Counted from the first letter of the stretch, positions 9,445 to 19,030 are shown. The stretch is 19,448 nt of DNA from Carex sylvatica (GCA_964058845.1 CAXKVR010000689.1:1-19448); one strand, 5' to 3'. Notes: generated from the letters alone by a model not told the origin. Numbers and translations are program-made.

Positions 9445-9563
9445 CAAAACTAATTAAACATGAGTTTTATGTTGTGCTTACAACTTTATTTTTTGGATAC
9501 CGAATTAAGTGAGATGAAGATCGTTGCACTAAATCTCTCAATATAGCCAATCTACAAAATTAA
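9445..9563. repeat. Direct repeat copy 2 (about 119 bp), candidate non-coding 5' exon
   Basis: Second copy of the repeat at 9045-9161, with small differences. It keeps the acceptor-like TTTTGTAG and a donor-like GTAAGCAC on the minus strand. The DNA around it (8872-9976) has no coding signal. Confidence 0.6.
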
Positions 9564-9745
9564 ATCATCGGAACCTAATTAAGAGATGTATATATATAAC
9601 ATGCATGCTACCCTAGAACTAAAAGATGTATTAAAGAAAATTTTAGAATATGGGTCTCAAAAGCTCATATATAGCATGAATGTGCAAATCTCCACGTATA
9701 AAGAAAAACTTGAAATAAGAAAATGTATTAAAACTAAAAAGAGAG

Positions 9746-9790
9746 ATTTAGGGTTTATATTTTGTATAGCATTTAGGGTTTATATTTTGA
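9746..9790 (-). promoter_or_regulatory. Two telobox motifs (AAACCCTAAA) upstream of tnp2
   Basis: ATTTAGGGTTTATATTTTG occurs twice, 32 bp apart; on the minus strand these read AAACCCTAAA. Teloboxes are known plant promoter elements. Their place upstream of the transposase gene makes a promoter role plausible, but no TATA box or start site can be assigned with confidence. Confidence 0.4.
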
Positions 9791-9976
9791 GCCGAATTAG
9801 AGCCTATAAATGGTGCTCCATTTAATAGCAAACTAGAGAAAAAAGATGATCAATTAATGAACCTGAGAAAAGAAAGGTGAGATAGCTGAATTAATGCCCT
9901 GCGAGATAGCTGCTGCGCTAATTAATGGAGGCGGGGCCTGAGGAAGAAGGACACGCAAAGGTTCTGTCAAGAATTA

Positions 9977-10131
9977 GACTGAATTATAATTAACCTTTAA
10001 TATGCACTATTAGGATCGATTGTTATAAAAGACCGATTCTAATTATCATTTGAATCGGACTGAATTATAATTAACCTTTAATATGCACTATTATGATCGG
10101 TTATTATAAAAAATCGATCCTAATTATCATT
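9977..10131. repeat. 81-bp tandem duplication in the CACTA subterminal region
   Basis: Two adjacent copies starting at 9977 and 10058 (GACTGAATTATAATTAACC...). Each holds one inverted GATCGAT or GATCGGTT pair. They form the inner part of the right subterminal array. Confidence 0.75.
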
Positions 10132-10450
10132 AATTAGGATCGATTTTTATTAACCACTGATCTCAGTAGTATTAGGATCAGTTGTTTGTTAGAACCGATC
10201 CTGATAGTATCAAGATCGGTTTTTAGCAACAACCGATCCTAATAGATGAACTATTAGGATCCGTTATTTGTTAGAATCGATCCTGATACTATCAGGATCA
10301 GTTTTTAGAAACAACCGATCGTAATAGTTCATAAATTAGAATCGGTTGACTAAAAACCCGATCTGATTAGTTTTTAGGATCGATTTTATTAAGAAAATCA
10401 ATCCATATAGGTATTGTATCGGTTGTTTCATATAGCCGATCTAGATAGGC
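10003..10450. repeat. Right subterminal repeat array of the first CACTA element
   Basis: Roughly a dozen copies of AGGATCGGTT or its complement AACCGATCCT in mostly head-to-head pairs spaced 8-12 bp. Such arrays are the usual binding sites of the TNPA-type protein. Confidence 0.8.
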
Positions 10451-10504
10451 CAATCCTGATTCCAGTTTTTTCACTAGTGACACATGTCATACACTAGTGG
10501 AAAA

Positions 10505-10825
10505 TATGAAATCAGGATCGGTTATATATGCATATTAGTATCGGAATACAACCGAACCTGATGAAGGCGATACTGATACTATACTAATCTGGATCGGTTG
10601 TTTCATAAATACCGATCCTGATAGTAACTATCAGGATCGGTTGTTTTGAAACAACCGATCCTAATATTTTTTTTGTTGCAGAACCAACTTTAAAAAAAAA
10701 ATACTATTAGGATCGGTTGTTTCAAAACAACCGATCTTAATAGTTTTTTTTCCAGAACCAACTTAAAAAAAAAAACTATCATGATCAGTTGTTTAAAATA
10801 ACCGATCCTGATGTTATATTGGATC
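10505..10825. repeat. Left subterminal palindrome array of the second CACTA element
   Basis: Palindromes of the form AGGATCGGTTGTTT...AAACAACCGATCCT, for example near 10632 and 10709, alternate with GCAGAACCAACTT and A- or T-runs. The spacer is the reverse complement of the one in the right array. Confidence 0.8.
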
Positions 10826-11104
10826 TAAAAAAAATATTTTTTTTATTTGACCAGCTTCCATTATATTTGCTGACAAGCATAATTTTTTTTTTTTATTTAC
10901 CATTGATTTATTAGAGCTCAAAATCAATTAAGAACACAAAATAAAATTCATGAAACACAAAAAGAAGCACAATAGTTGAAGAAATTTGGTGTAAATAAAA
11001 TTTAGCCACATGTATGGCGCTCCCTCTTTTATCGTCTCCTCCAGTGCAAACTTCAAAATCTGAACAAATATTTATATCATTAATTGCTTGCTTGTGCATC
11101 TTCG

Positions 11105-11420
11105 ATGCATGTATTATTTAAATTGAAAGACAAGGAAAACCTAGCTAGCATACCTCAAAGTGTACCTCTTCACCGCCGATGGAATAATCTCAAAAAGCCT
11201 TGCTCAAATGAAAAAAAAAAAAAATTGAAACCATGAACTGTAATACTGCAGTTTAGTGTAAATTAAAAATACAAAAGATGCTCAAATGTACATAAGAGAT
11301 TTGAGAAAATAAATAGTATGTACCTTAAGTATAATTTAAGGGCATAAGCCGGGGCATCATCATTCATCTTATTCCATGAACTTGGAAGAGATGGATGGCA
11401 CATCCTTGTCAGTTTTCGTC
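11105..11420 (-). other. Possible small spliced exons inside the second CACTA element, product unknown
   Basis: On the minus strand an ATG near 11407 opens MCHPSLPSSWNK, running to AAG|GTACAT near 11330. A second piece after GCAAG (about 11206-11157) reads LFEIIPSAVKRYTL and stops at GAG|GTATGC. A third possible acceptor, TTCAG, is near 11063 and would put a stop codon just after the junction. The whole would be about 45 residues. I recognise no family. It could be a captured host fragment, a remnant of an element gene, or chance. Confidence 0.2.
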
Positions 11421-11509
11421 TTCTTCTCCTTTTTTTGACATGATCGAGACAGAGAGAGACAAAGATTGCTAAGTTGAGAGACGTCGGAGACAGATAGAGA
11501 GAGACGAAC

Positions 11510-11577
11510 GAGTTAAGAGGTGGGTTTGATTTTTGCAAAGTTGAAACTGAGAGATGCAAAATGAAAATAAGAACGCT
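11510..11577. repeat. Tandem repeat unit 1 (period about 105 bp) left of the LTR
   Basis: GAGTTAAGAGGTGGGTTTGA...AATGAAAATAAGAAC matches 13518-13585 on the far side of the solo LTR. When the LTR and one copy of its target duplication are removed, the two units are adjacent. Both sit in a GA-rich stretch. Confidence 0.75.
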
Positions 11578-12091
11578 AGAAGAGGGAGAGAATGAGACAG
11601 AGAGAGAGACGGAGGAGTGATGCGCGTAAAGGGTACGCTAAAAAGTTTCAGTACAATGAGATGTACCTTTTAAACCTTAAATGCTTTTGAGTCTAATTGC
11701 AAGTGCACAATTATATCAAAGTAGTATTTGAGGTATCGATCCACAGAGAGTATGGAAAATACTTAGTTTTAAACCCTAAATAATTAATTTCAGTAAATAA
11801 TAATAAAGTAAAGTGCAATAAAGTAAAGTAAATGGGGGGGGTTGTTTAAGTAATCCTAAAGTTTGGGTTCAATACCCGAAAGAGGAATTTTAAACAATTA
11901 AAGTAAATAAAAGTAAAAGAAAAGTAATCGGTTTGCTTTCAAGATTTTAAAGATCTAGGGGTCTTTGGTCTACAATCCCTTGCTAATTCTATCTATTCGG
12001 TATTTGCTTGAATTCATGTATGATTTGACGAGGTTTCTAACCTAATATGTTATTAAGGGTCACTTTCGTGAATTAATAACGTGTCTAGGTA

Positions 12092-12262
12092 ATTCGGACT
12101 TCACGATTAGGTCCTTCACCCTAGCTACCTAGACCATAAGCTCTTGTTAGTCTCTCCTCTCCTCGAGTATTGGTACTTCTCAATAAAGTCCATGATACCA
12201 ATATCCGACTTGATTTGAGATGTCCTAATTAGGGTTTGACTTCACGGTTAGGTCCTTCACCA
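12092..12262. repeat. Duplicated 24-bp motif in the LTR
   Basis: GACTTCACGATTAGGTCCTT... at about 12097 and GACTTCACGGTTAGGTCCTT... at about 12238 match over some 24 bp with one difference. Confidence 0.6.
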
Positions 12263-12793
12263 AGTCCCTAATCTTAATTTCTATAGTTCCGGCTTAGATT
12301 AAATTGGTTAGAATCTTAATCTAAACCTAGGATATTTGCATTCATAATTGGTACTATCCTATATGATCCTAGTCAATTTTAGTTCTTTTGAAACTAAAAC
12401 GGGATACTACAATTCAAGTACTAACTATGTAATTAACACAAATTATAAAATCACAGAAATTAACAATCAAATCCCATATAACAATCATAATAAAAGCAAA
12501 TGACCAAATAAAATAGAATTAAACAAGTTCATGCATGATGACCTAAACCCCTAGAGAGAGAACTACTCACTCTTAGAGAGATCCATTACAAAAATTGGCA
12601 AAGTAAGAAGAAATTAAATGAAAGAAAATGATTACACCCTTTGACAAATCAAAGCCCTCTATCTTGCCGAATCTTGCTCCGGAAATCCTTCTTCTCCTTG
12701 CTTGAAAGCTTTCCTTCCTCCAGAATTTATCGCTAAATGTGTGTAAAGAGAGAATGATGGTGTGTTGGTTGATGTGAGATTGAATGATCCTCC

Positions 12794-12844
12794 CCGAAGA
12801 GAGATCCCCTCCGAAGAGAGATCCCCTCCGAAGAGAGATATCCC
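12794..12844. repeat. 17-bp tandem repeat, three copies, in the LTR
   Basis: CCGAAGAGAGATCCCCT is repeated twice exactly, then a third copy with changes at its end. A TTTATAGC motif follows about 25 bp later and could be part of an LTR promoter, though this is not certain. Confidence 0.8.
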
Positions 12845-13587
12845 TCAATGGAAAAGAACCCACTCCTTTATAGCAAAATACTATGCCCAATCAAGAGGCA
12901 TAGTCGTGGGGTGAGTGGGGTTAGTGGGTGCTATTTTTGGATTATTTTTCAGGTTGTCTTGTCTAAGTTTAGCTGTCCAAAAAGCATCCCTGGCTCGCTA
13001 AAAATAGAAACCGTGTTGAAAACGTGTATTTTTAGCTGTCTGTGGATCCACTGCATCCGTAATGACTCCAAGTTTCCTTTTTTAGATTCTCAGGTTGTAG
13101 ATCTTCTCGTTGGCTTTCCGAAAAGTGGTCATATGCCCAAAACGGAGTTACGAGTCAACAGTTGTGGCCGTTTTAAGTTCAGATTCTATTTTTGGCTCTG
13201 CTACAGTGCGTCCGCATCGATATCCGTGCATCCGCACGGTTTTTGACGATTAGCTTATTATACCTTTTTAAAATTGGCGCGCGTCCAGAAATCCATCTAA
13301 GTATTTAGTACGACCATATCGTAAACTGTGCGTCCACACTGGGCATTTTTCTTCGTTTTTCTTCATTTTTCTTTGTTTCCTGCAAATTAAAACCAAACAA
13401 ATGCAGTAACTTGATTCTAGGTGTATTCTATTCTCTTTATATTCAAAATACATGATATTTGACGTTATTTTATGATGAAAACTAGATCGAATATGTATAT
13501 AATTTATGCTTATCAAGGAGTTGAGAGGCGGGTTTGATTTTCGTAAGTTAAAAATGAGAGGTGCGGAATGAAAATAAGAACCCTAGT

Positions 13588-14190
13588 GAGTTATCAGGAT
13601 CGGTTGTTTCAAAACAACCGATCCTGATAGTATTTTTTTTTTTAAGTTGGTTCTAAAAAAAAAACACTATTAGGATCGGTTGTTTTGATATAAACAATCA
13701 TAATAGTGTTTTTATTTTTTTTTAAAGTTGGTTCTGCAAAAAAAAAAAAACACTATCAGGATCGGTTGTATCGATACAACCGATCCTGGTAGTATTTTTT
13801 TTTTTTTAAGTTGGTTCTGAAAAAAAAAACACTATTAGGATCAATTGTTTTGAAATAACCAATCCTAATAGTGTTTTTATTTTATTTTATTTTTTTTTAA
13901 GTTGGTTCTGAAAAATAAAAAACACTATTATGATCGGTTGTTTTAAAACAACCGATCCTAATATTTTTTTTTTAAGTTTGTTCTTTAAAAAAAAAAATAT
14001 TTTAGGATCAGTTGTTTATAAAAACTGATCTTGATAGTTCAACTATCAGGATTGAACTATCAGGATCAGTTGTTGATAAAAACCGATCTTGATAGTATCA
14101 AGATCAGTTATTTATAAAACCGATCTGATTAACTATTAGGATCAGTTTTGTTCAAAGAACCGATCCAGATAGGCCGATCCTGATTCTTAT
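13588..14190. repeat. Right subterminal palindrome array of the second CACTA element
   Basis: At least seven GATCGGTT...AACCGATC palindromes. Most are separated by T-runs, AAGTTGGTTCTG and A-runs. Some, such as those at 13669-13705 and 13843-13870, have lost symmetry by point changes. Confidence 0.8.
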
Positions 14191-14203
14191 TTTTCCACTA
14201 GTG

Positions 14204-14690
14204 ATTATTTATGAAAAAAAGCTGAACTATATATAAATCTTAATCTTAATCCTCTGCTCAAGTCTTAAGACACCAGATCTACTCCAAAATTAAACATCTT
14301 TAGCTTTTACATATGAATTAAGACTACTCAACATGAGCTCTTTAGCGCGAATTAAGATTTCATCCCTCTTGTGTTGCCGAAGTGCTCCATTAATATTAAA
14401 CTTATACGTCAAGTTATCTATATTTTTATTTTTTCTGACGTAATTTTGTTCATCACATGCACTAGCTATGTCGAAGTTTTTTACATGGAGTTAGTGAGAA
14501 TAACCAGTAGCTTGAATTAACCTTCCAATCACTAATCAAATATTTTGTTGTGTTAGTGGAATAGTCACTTATCCAAAAAAGATAGTGCTTCATGTGACGT
14601 ATTCAAATATGAAATAGCACTCCGGATTGATGTTATTTTTGAGTTAGTGCTAACCCAAACACATCTAAATTTACTAATACAAACAAAAAA
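14204..14690. other. Gene-free AT-rich DNA right of the CACTA pair
   Basis: No open frame of note, no repeat and no P450 homology. The missing first half of the P450 was looked for here and not found. Confidence 0.5.
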
Positions 14691-15430
14691 AATTGACTAA
14701 AGATTGACTAGACGGCGATCTTGCTTGGACTGATCTATTAGGGTCCAGTAAGAGGTTCAAATTAAATGATGACACGGTTATTCTTTATGGAGCAAAGTTA
14801 GGGTGTGCTCACCAAGAAGATTTGGTGAGCACAGCTCTAAAAATATATCAAATCGACTTTAAATGGAAAATCTAAACTGTTAAAATTTATTTACTTAATA
14901 AGTGATGCATGTAAATGCAAAATTGTGAAAGTTTCGAATTCATTTACTACAAGGTCAAGTGGTCAAATTAACGATGAAAAATGAATATATAAAACAACTT
15001 ATAAAATGTTCATTTCTTTGACCGCTTGACCAATTGTAGCAAATAAATTCAAAACTTTCAAAATTTTGCATTTACATGCATCACTCATTAAGTACATGGA
15101 TTTCAACGATTTAGATTTATCGTTTAAAACTAATCCGATATTTTTTAGAGTTGTATTCACCAAACTTTTTTAATGAGTACGTCACATAGCTTTTTGACTT
15201 GAACAAAAATCTTATATGAATGTTCTTGGAGAAATTCTACCTTTGAAAGGGACATCGATATTATCGTCGTAATAAAATAAAATAAAAAGTTAGACTACAT
15301 GATAAATATTAGTTATCAATTTGTGCTATAAATTTATAATTTTATTTTTAAAATTTAAATATCTGATTCAAATTGTTAAATATTATTTTCATATAAAAAT
15401 ATATTTTGAGATCAAATGTTATAATTATTT
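14691..15430. repeat. Segmental duplication copy A (interrupted by a MITE)
   Basis: The blocks 14691-14790, about 15183-15265 and about 15340-15410 match, in order, 16132-16275, about 16296-16375 and about 17095-17165. Shared landmarks include GCTTGGACTGATCT, GGGTCCAGTAAGA and GAGAAATTCTACCTTT. The copies are well diverged. Confidence 0.6.
14805..15180. mobile_element. Foldback MITE, 376 bp, with a hairpin terminus
   Basis: Inverted repeat with arms of about 170-180 bp: GTGATGCATGTAAATGCAAAAT on the left faces its complement on the right. The left end is itself a perfect 11-bp hairpin, GTGCTCACCAA ... TTGGTGAGCAC. The right end GTATTCACCAA ... TTAATGAGTAC is a diverged version. No clean target duplication was found. 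It interrupts copy A of a segmental duplication; the other copy lacks it. Confidence 0.8.
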
Positions 15431-16131
15431 TACTATTGAGAAGGGTTCAAAAACATCATGATTTTGTGCTTCAATTATGATCTACATTTTTATATTTATT
15501 TTTCAAAGTTCAAAAAATCAATCTATATCTCTCAACATAATCTTCATGATAAAATATACTTAGATATTAAATTTTATATTTTTTTGAAATTATTTTATTA
15601 GATCAATATCTCTCAACATGATCCATATCTCTCAACATGATCTTTAAATTTTTTATTTTTTGAAAAAAAAAAAATTGTTTTTTTTTTCAGAAAAAGGTAG
15701 AAATAAAAATTTCGGATTTCACGGGATCTGAATTCTGGAGTTATCCAGAAAGATTTTGTTGCGCAGGAGAAACAGAATGCTGTCAATTGCTTCGGTCAAA
15801 AGTGCCGCTCGCTTTCTCAAGGATTTCCAAACGAGATTATTTACACAAGGAATTCTTTCTCAACTGCAAGCGCGGAGCATCATTTTAAATCCCGTCATTT
15901 CATTTGATTTATTTTCTATGAAATGACTCTTCTATCATATTTTTCTTTTCTCATTTAAAATATCTATGTTTAATATGTTTGAAGTATATATAATAAAACT
16001 CTTATAAACATTTTTGTATTTTTTTTTCTTTTTACTAAATTACTATGCAGTTATTTATACATATTTTTTATACTTCAAAAAAAAAATCTATTTATGTTCA
16101 AAATATACTGAAACAAAATATTTTTTATGTG
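15431..16131. other. Gene-free DNA with one GC-richer island (about 15712-15911)
   Basis: Mostly AT-rich. The island is open in one + frame for about 66 codons without an ATG start and matches nothing I know. Short repeats ATCTCTCAACATGATC occur near 15530-15640. Confidence 0.35.
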
Positions 16132-16144
16132 ACTAGAGATTGAC

Positions 16145-16172
16145 TAAAGAGTAAAGAGTAAAGAGTAAAGAG
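16145..16172. repeat. (TAAAGAG)4 microsatellite
   Basis: Four exact head-to-tail copies of TAAAGAG. The matching site in copy A has only a single related unit, so the expansion came after the duplication. Confidence 0.9.
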
Positions 16173-16432
16173 AGACTTCATTGCTTGGACTGATCTTAGG
16201 GTCCAGTAAGAAGATTTAAATGAAACTTGGCAGCATTGCTAAACTTTCCAAAATGACGACACAGTTATCCACTTATCCTTGTATGTAGTGTACGTAGTTG
16301 CCGAGATTTTTGACTTGGATAAAATTCTTATTTGGATGTACTCGAGAGAAATTATACCTTTCGGGACATTCAATGAAGCGTTTGCGTTTAGGTTATATAT
16401 TCCCGATATTATAGTAGGTTGAATGTATATCA

Positions 16433-16857
16433 GACGGGTGTAAACAGTTGGATACGGATAGGATAGTGGTTTTACTGTATTCGTATTCGTTATAATTTTT
16501 TGGATACAGATACAGATTGGATATCGGACAGATACGGATATTTTTTATAATTAGTTTGTTAGTTACAAAATATCTATTATATTATGTCATAGTGTTATAT
16601 TATTTATTAAAATATATATCTATATGCAATTTAATAAATTATTTGTACAATATGTAATTTAATAAATCAATTTAAGAACATAAATCACATTTATTGTGGT
16701 TTAAAGTGTAAACGGTCGGATACGGGTAGTAAAAAATCTTACCGTATTCGTTATAATTTTTCAGATACAAATACGGATACAGATCATATAATTTAAGTAC
16801 TTTTTCGGATTCGGATTCGACGAAAACGAATATTATCCAATCCGTTTACACCCCTAC
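16433..16857. mobile_element. Non-autonomous hAT-type element, 425 bp
   Basis: The exact 8-bp direct repeat GTATATCA flanks it (16425-16432 and 16858-16865), the hAT target size. The ends are GACGGGTGTAAAC and GTTTACACCCCTAC, the familiar GGGTGTAAAC terminal type of plant hAT MITEs. Inside both ends are GGATACGGATA-like repeats. No coding capacity. Confidence 0.85.
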
Positions 16858-17074
16858 GTATATCACACTTAATTTGAGTTTATTGGATAGTATTTTTGTT
16901 TTATTTGTTTTAAGATGTGTATGCACTGTTTTAATATTTGTACGGATTAAACAGACACACATCTTGAAGCGGACCGAACATAAGCACTACTCATCAAATT
17001 TAAATTTGAGTCTAATAAATATTGGACCATTCCATTGTGAATTTACACATCATTATAAATATGTATATTACGCA

Positions 17075-17390
17075 TCATTATGAATTTTTATTGTTATTTT
17101 AAAATTTAAATCTTCAATTTGAACTATTAAATATTACTTTTATATAAAAATATATTTGAAGATCAAATTTTATATTTATAAATTTTATTTTTACTATTAT
17201 TTTTAAATAAATAGAAAATTACTTGATCTAATATTTTTGGATCATTTGAAAATAATATTTTTCTACTTATCTAACAAATAGTACAAAAAAAATGTAAAAT
17301 TTGATAAGTAAATTTTCATATAAATATTATATTTAACAATTCCAATCCACTGTTTAAACTTCAAACATAAAAATAAAAATTTATAGTACT
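17075..17390. repeat. Diverged foldback repeat
   Basis: 17075-17165 and the reverse complement of about 17285-17390 share TTGTTAAATAT and ATAT(A/G)AAAAT blocks; 15340-15410 is a further related copy. It is probably an old MITE. AT-richness weakens the case. Confidence 0.45.
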
Positions 17391-18300
17391 GATCAATCAG
17401 TAATATGAATATTAACATAGTCTCACTCATAAAAAATTTACATGCATATATTTGTGGCCTATCCCTTGGTGCCGCTAGATCTCCCAAGTAATTATAACAT
17501 GTCTAGTCCCAAATACGTATTTAGTATCTTTTGTTGATGAAAAATATTTATTTTTTTATTTATCTAATTTATATTTTAGAAGTCTGATAATTATACCTCA
17601 AATAAAATTCTCAAACGAGTTCTCCAAATACTTAATGTCTAACTTCAATTTTCAACGCTCATATTCAAGCATTTAAAACTTTGTTTATAAACATTTACAA
17701 TGTTACTCGCAAGTTTTTAAAACTCTATTTATAAGCATTTAAATTTTAAATCTGGATAATTTTTAACTCTCAACTATTTTTGTCTTCAAGTCAAAAAAAA
17801 AAAGATTCATTTCACCAACTCTTTTTTTTTTCTCTCTGATCATTCTCATCCATTTTCTCGAGAATCTGTGATGAATTTTGCAACATAAAAATACGAACGT
17901 TTTATACTCAATTTTTTCTTTCAAATGAGATACATGAAGAAATATTTTTGAGTTATTTTTAAGTTGTCATTTTTTAAAGTAAAACTCATGAACACTTTCA
18001 ATTCTTAAGTATTTAAACCTATGATTTATACCATTTAATCTACTACCTGAAACATTTAAGGGAGCACCTAGCTATTCCCCTGTAACAATCTCCCAATCTC
18101 TCATTTCATCCCTCAGTCATTAACTACTTGAATAACTACTAACTATCTAGGGAACCACTTACTATTTGAGAACCACCTAATATTTAATTGATTTTACAAC
18201 TGACGCGCCCAATTATTCATCTATAATGTATCAAGTATTAATCTATAACACATAAAGTATTCATACCTAAGATATCGAGTATTTAAAAAAAAAACTGGAC
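17391..18300. other. Gene-free AT-rich DNA with one partial repeat unit
   Basis: No genes seen. About 17829-17960 is a diverged partial unit of the tandem repeat that follows (GAATTTTGCAA, CTTTCAAATGAGAT). Confidence 0.45.
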
Positions 18301-19030
18301 ACGTTTTTAGAAGTGGTTTTTTTTTCTGTTCAATTTAATCAATATTTCTGACGATCAGTGGAGAATTTTGCAAATCTAAAACTACGAATATTTTCTACAT
18401 AATTTTATCTTTTAAATGAGATCGATGATGATATACTTTCGAGTTATCCGTTGCACAAGTATTCATCCTCATCGAGAAAATATTCATCATCGTCGTGTAA
18501 GTACAAATATAAAAACTGAACACATCACTCATTCATCTTTTATACCTTTTTAGATGCGGTTTTTTTTTCTCCGTTCAATCTAACCAATATTTCTGACGAT
18601 CTATGAGAAATTTTGCAAATCTAAAATCACGAATATTTTATACATAATTTTATCTTTCAAATGAGATCCATGATGACATACTTTCGAGTTGTCTGTTGCA
18701 CAAGTATTCATATCTCGTCACGCAAGTATTCATACCCCATCAAAAAATTATTCATTCTCATTGTGTGAGTGTAAATACAAAAACTGGACACATCACTCAT
18801 TCATCTTTTACACGTCTTTAGATGTGATTTTTTATTCTCTGTTCAATCTAAACAATATTTCTGATGATATGTAAGAAATTTTGCAAATCTAAAACCACGA
18901 ATATTTTCTACACAATTTTATCTTTCAAATTATATCCATGATGACATATTTTCGAGTTGTCCGTTGCACAAGTATTCATATCTTGTCACGCAAGTATTCA
19001 TACCTAAGATATCAAGTATTCATTCATACA
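18301..19030. repeat. Long-period tandem repeat (about 245-268 bp), three copies, with AAGTATTCAT motif
   Basis: Anchor TTCTGACGAT recurs at 18346, 18591 and 18859 (last as TTCTGATGAT). Each unit has TTTTGCAAATCTAAAA, ACGAATATTTT, CTTTCAAATGAGATC, TTTCGAGTTGTCCGTTGCAC and then AAGTATTCAT copies. The short open frame across it is not a gene. Confidence 0.8.

Larger units (their letters stand above)
1780..10479 (-). mobile_element. CACTA (En/Spm) DNA transposon, autonomous-type but degenerate, left end missing
   Basis: Reads right to left. The right end is CACTAGTG at 10472-10479, preceded by subterminal GATCGGTT-type repeats (about 10000-10450). Inside are a tnp2 transposase pseudogene and a TNPA/DUF8039/Ulp1 pseudogene in the order usual for plant CACTA elements. 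Near the left edge (1787-1870) there are about three GATCGGTT/AACCGAT repeats, so this is the other subterminal region, but no CACTA motif is found between it and the P450 exon. The left boundary is therefore an estimate, and no target duplication can be shown. A MITE is nested at 2773-3197. With broken genes and one terminus missing it should be immobile. Confidence 0.8.
11618..13515 (+). mobile_element. Solo LTR of a retrotransposon, 1,898 bp
   Basis: Starts TGATGCGCGTAAAG and ends GCTTATCA, so it has the TG...CA form with short TGAT/ATCA inverted ends. The 5-bp sequence AGGAG flanks it exactly on both sides (11613-11617 and 13516-13520). No second LTR, gag, pol, primer-binding site or polypurine tract is seen, hence a solo LTR formed by recombination. 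The box at 11696-11755 (AATTGCAAGTGCACAA ... GTATCGATCCACAGAG) resembles, from memory, a segment seen near the start of long plant LTRs; this supports a + orientation but the lineage is not assigned. Open frames inside it, such as one at 12848-13246, are not real genes. Confidence 0.85.
10492..14203. mobile_element. Non-autonomous CACTA transposon carrying a nested solo LTR
   Basis: The left end is CACTAGTGGAAAATA at 10492; the right end is TTTTTCCACTAGTG, finishing at 14203. Subterminal arrays of GATCGGTT palindromes lie at both sides. The 3-bp flanks are ATA and ATT, so a target duplication is imperfect or has mutated. The right 40 bp closely match the end of the neighbouring element at 10440-10479, so both belong to the same family. 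No transposase is present. Without the nested LTR the element would be about 1.8 kb. Confidence 0.85.
16132..17200. repeat. Segmental duplication copy B (contains a hAT-type insertion)
   Basis: Matches copy A in the same order. It lacks the foldback MITE of copy A but has its own insertion at 16433-16857. Extra DNA at 16866-17080 has no partner that I can see. Confidence 0.55.

Noticed and set aside
9746..9790. Interstitial telomere repeat
   Set aside because: Only two isolated TTTAGGG units, not a tandem run; better read as teloboxes.
12848..13246. 132-codon + open frame
   Set aside because: Inside the solo LTR, no recognisable domain.
10489..14206. Perfect 3-bp target duplication for the second CACTA element
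   Set aside because: Flanks are ATA and ATT; one base differs, so it is not claimed.
14204..14690. Missing N-terminal half of the P450 right of the transposons
   Set aside because: No P450-like coding on the minus strand here.
18689..18874. 61-codon + open frame
   Set aside because: Inside the long-period tandem repeat and not conserved between units.
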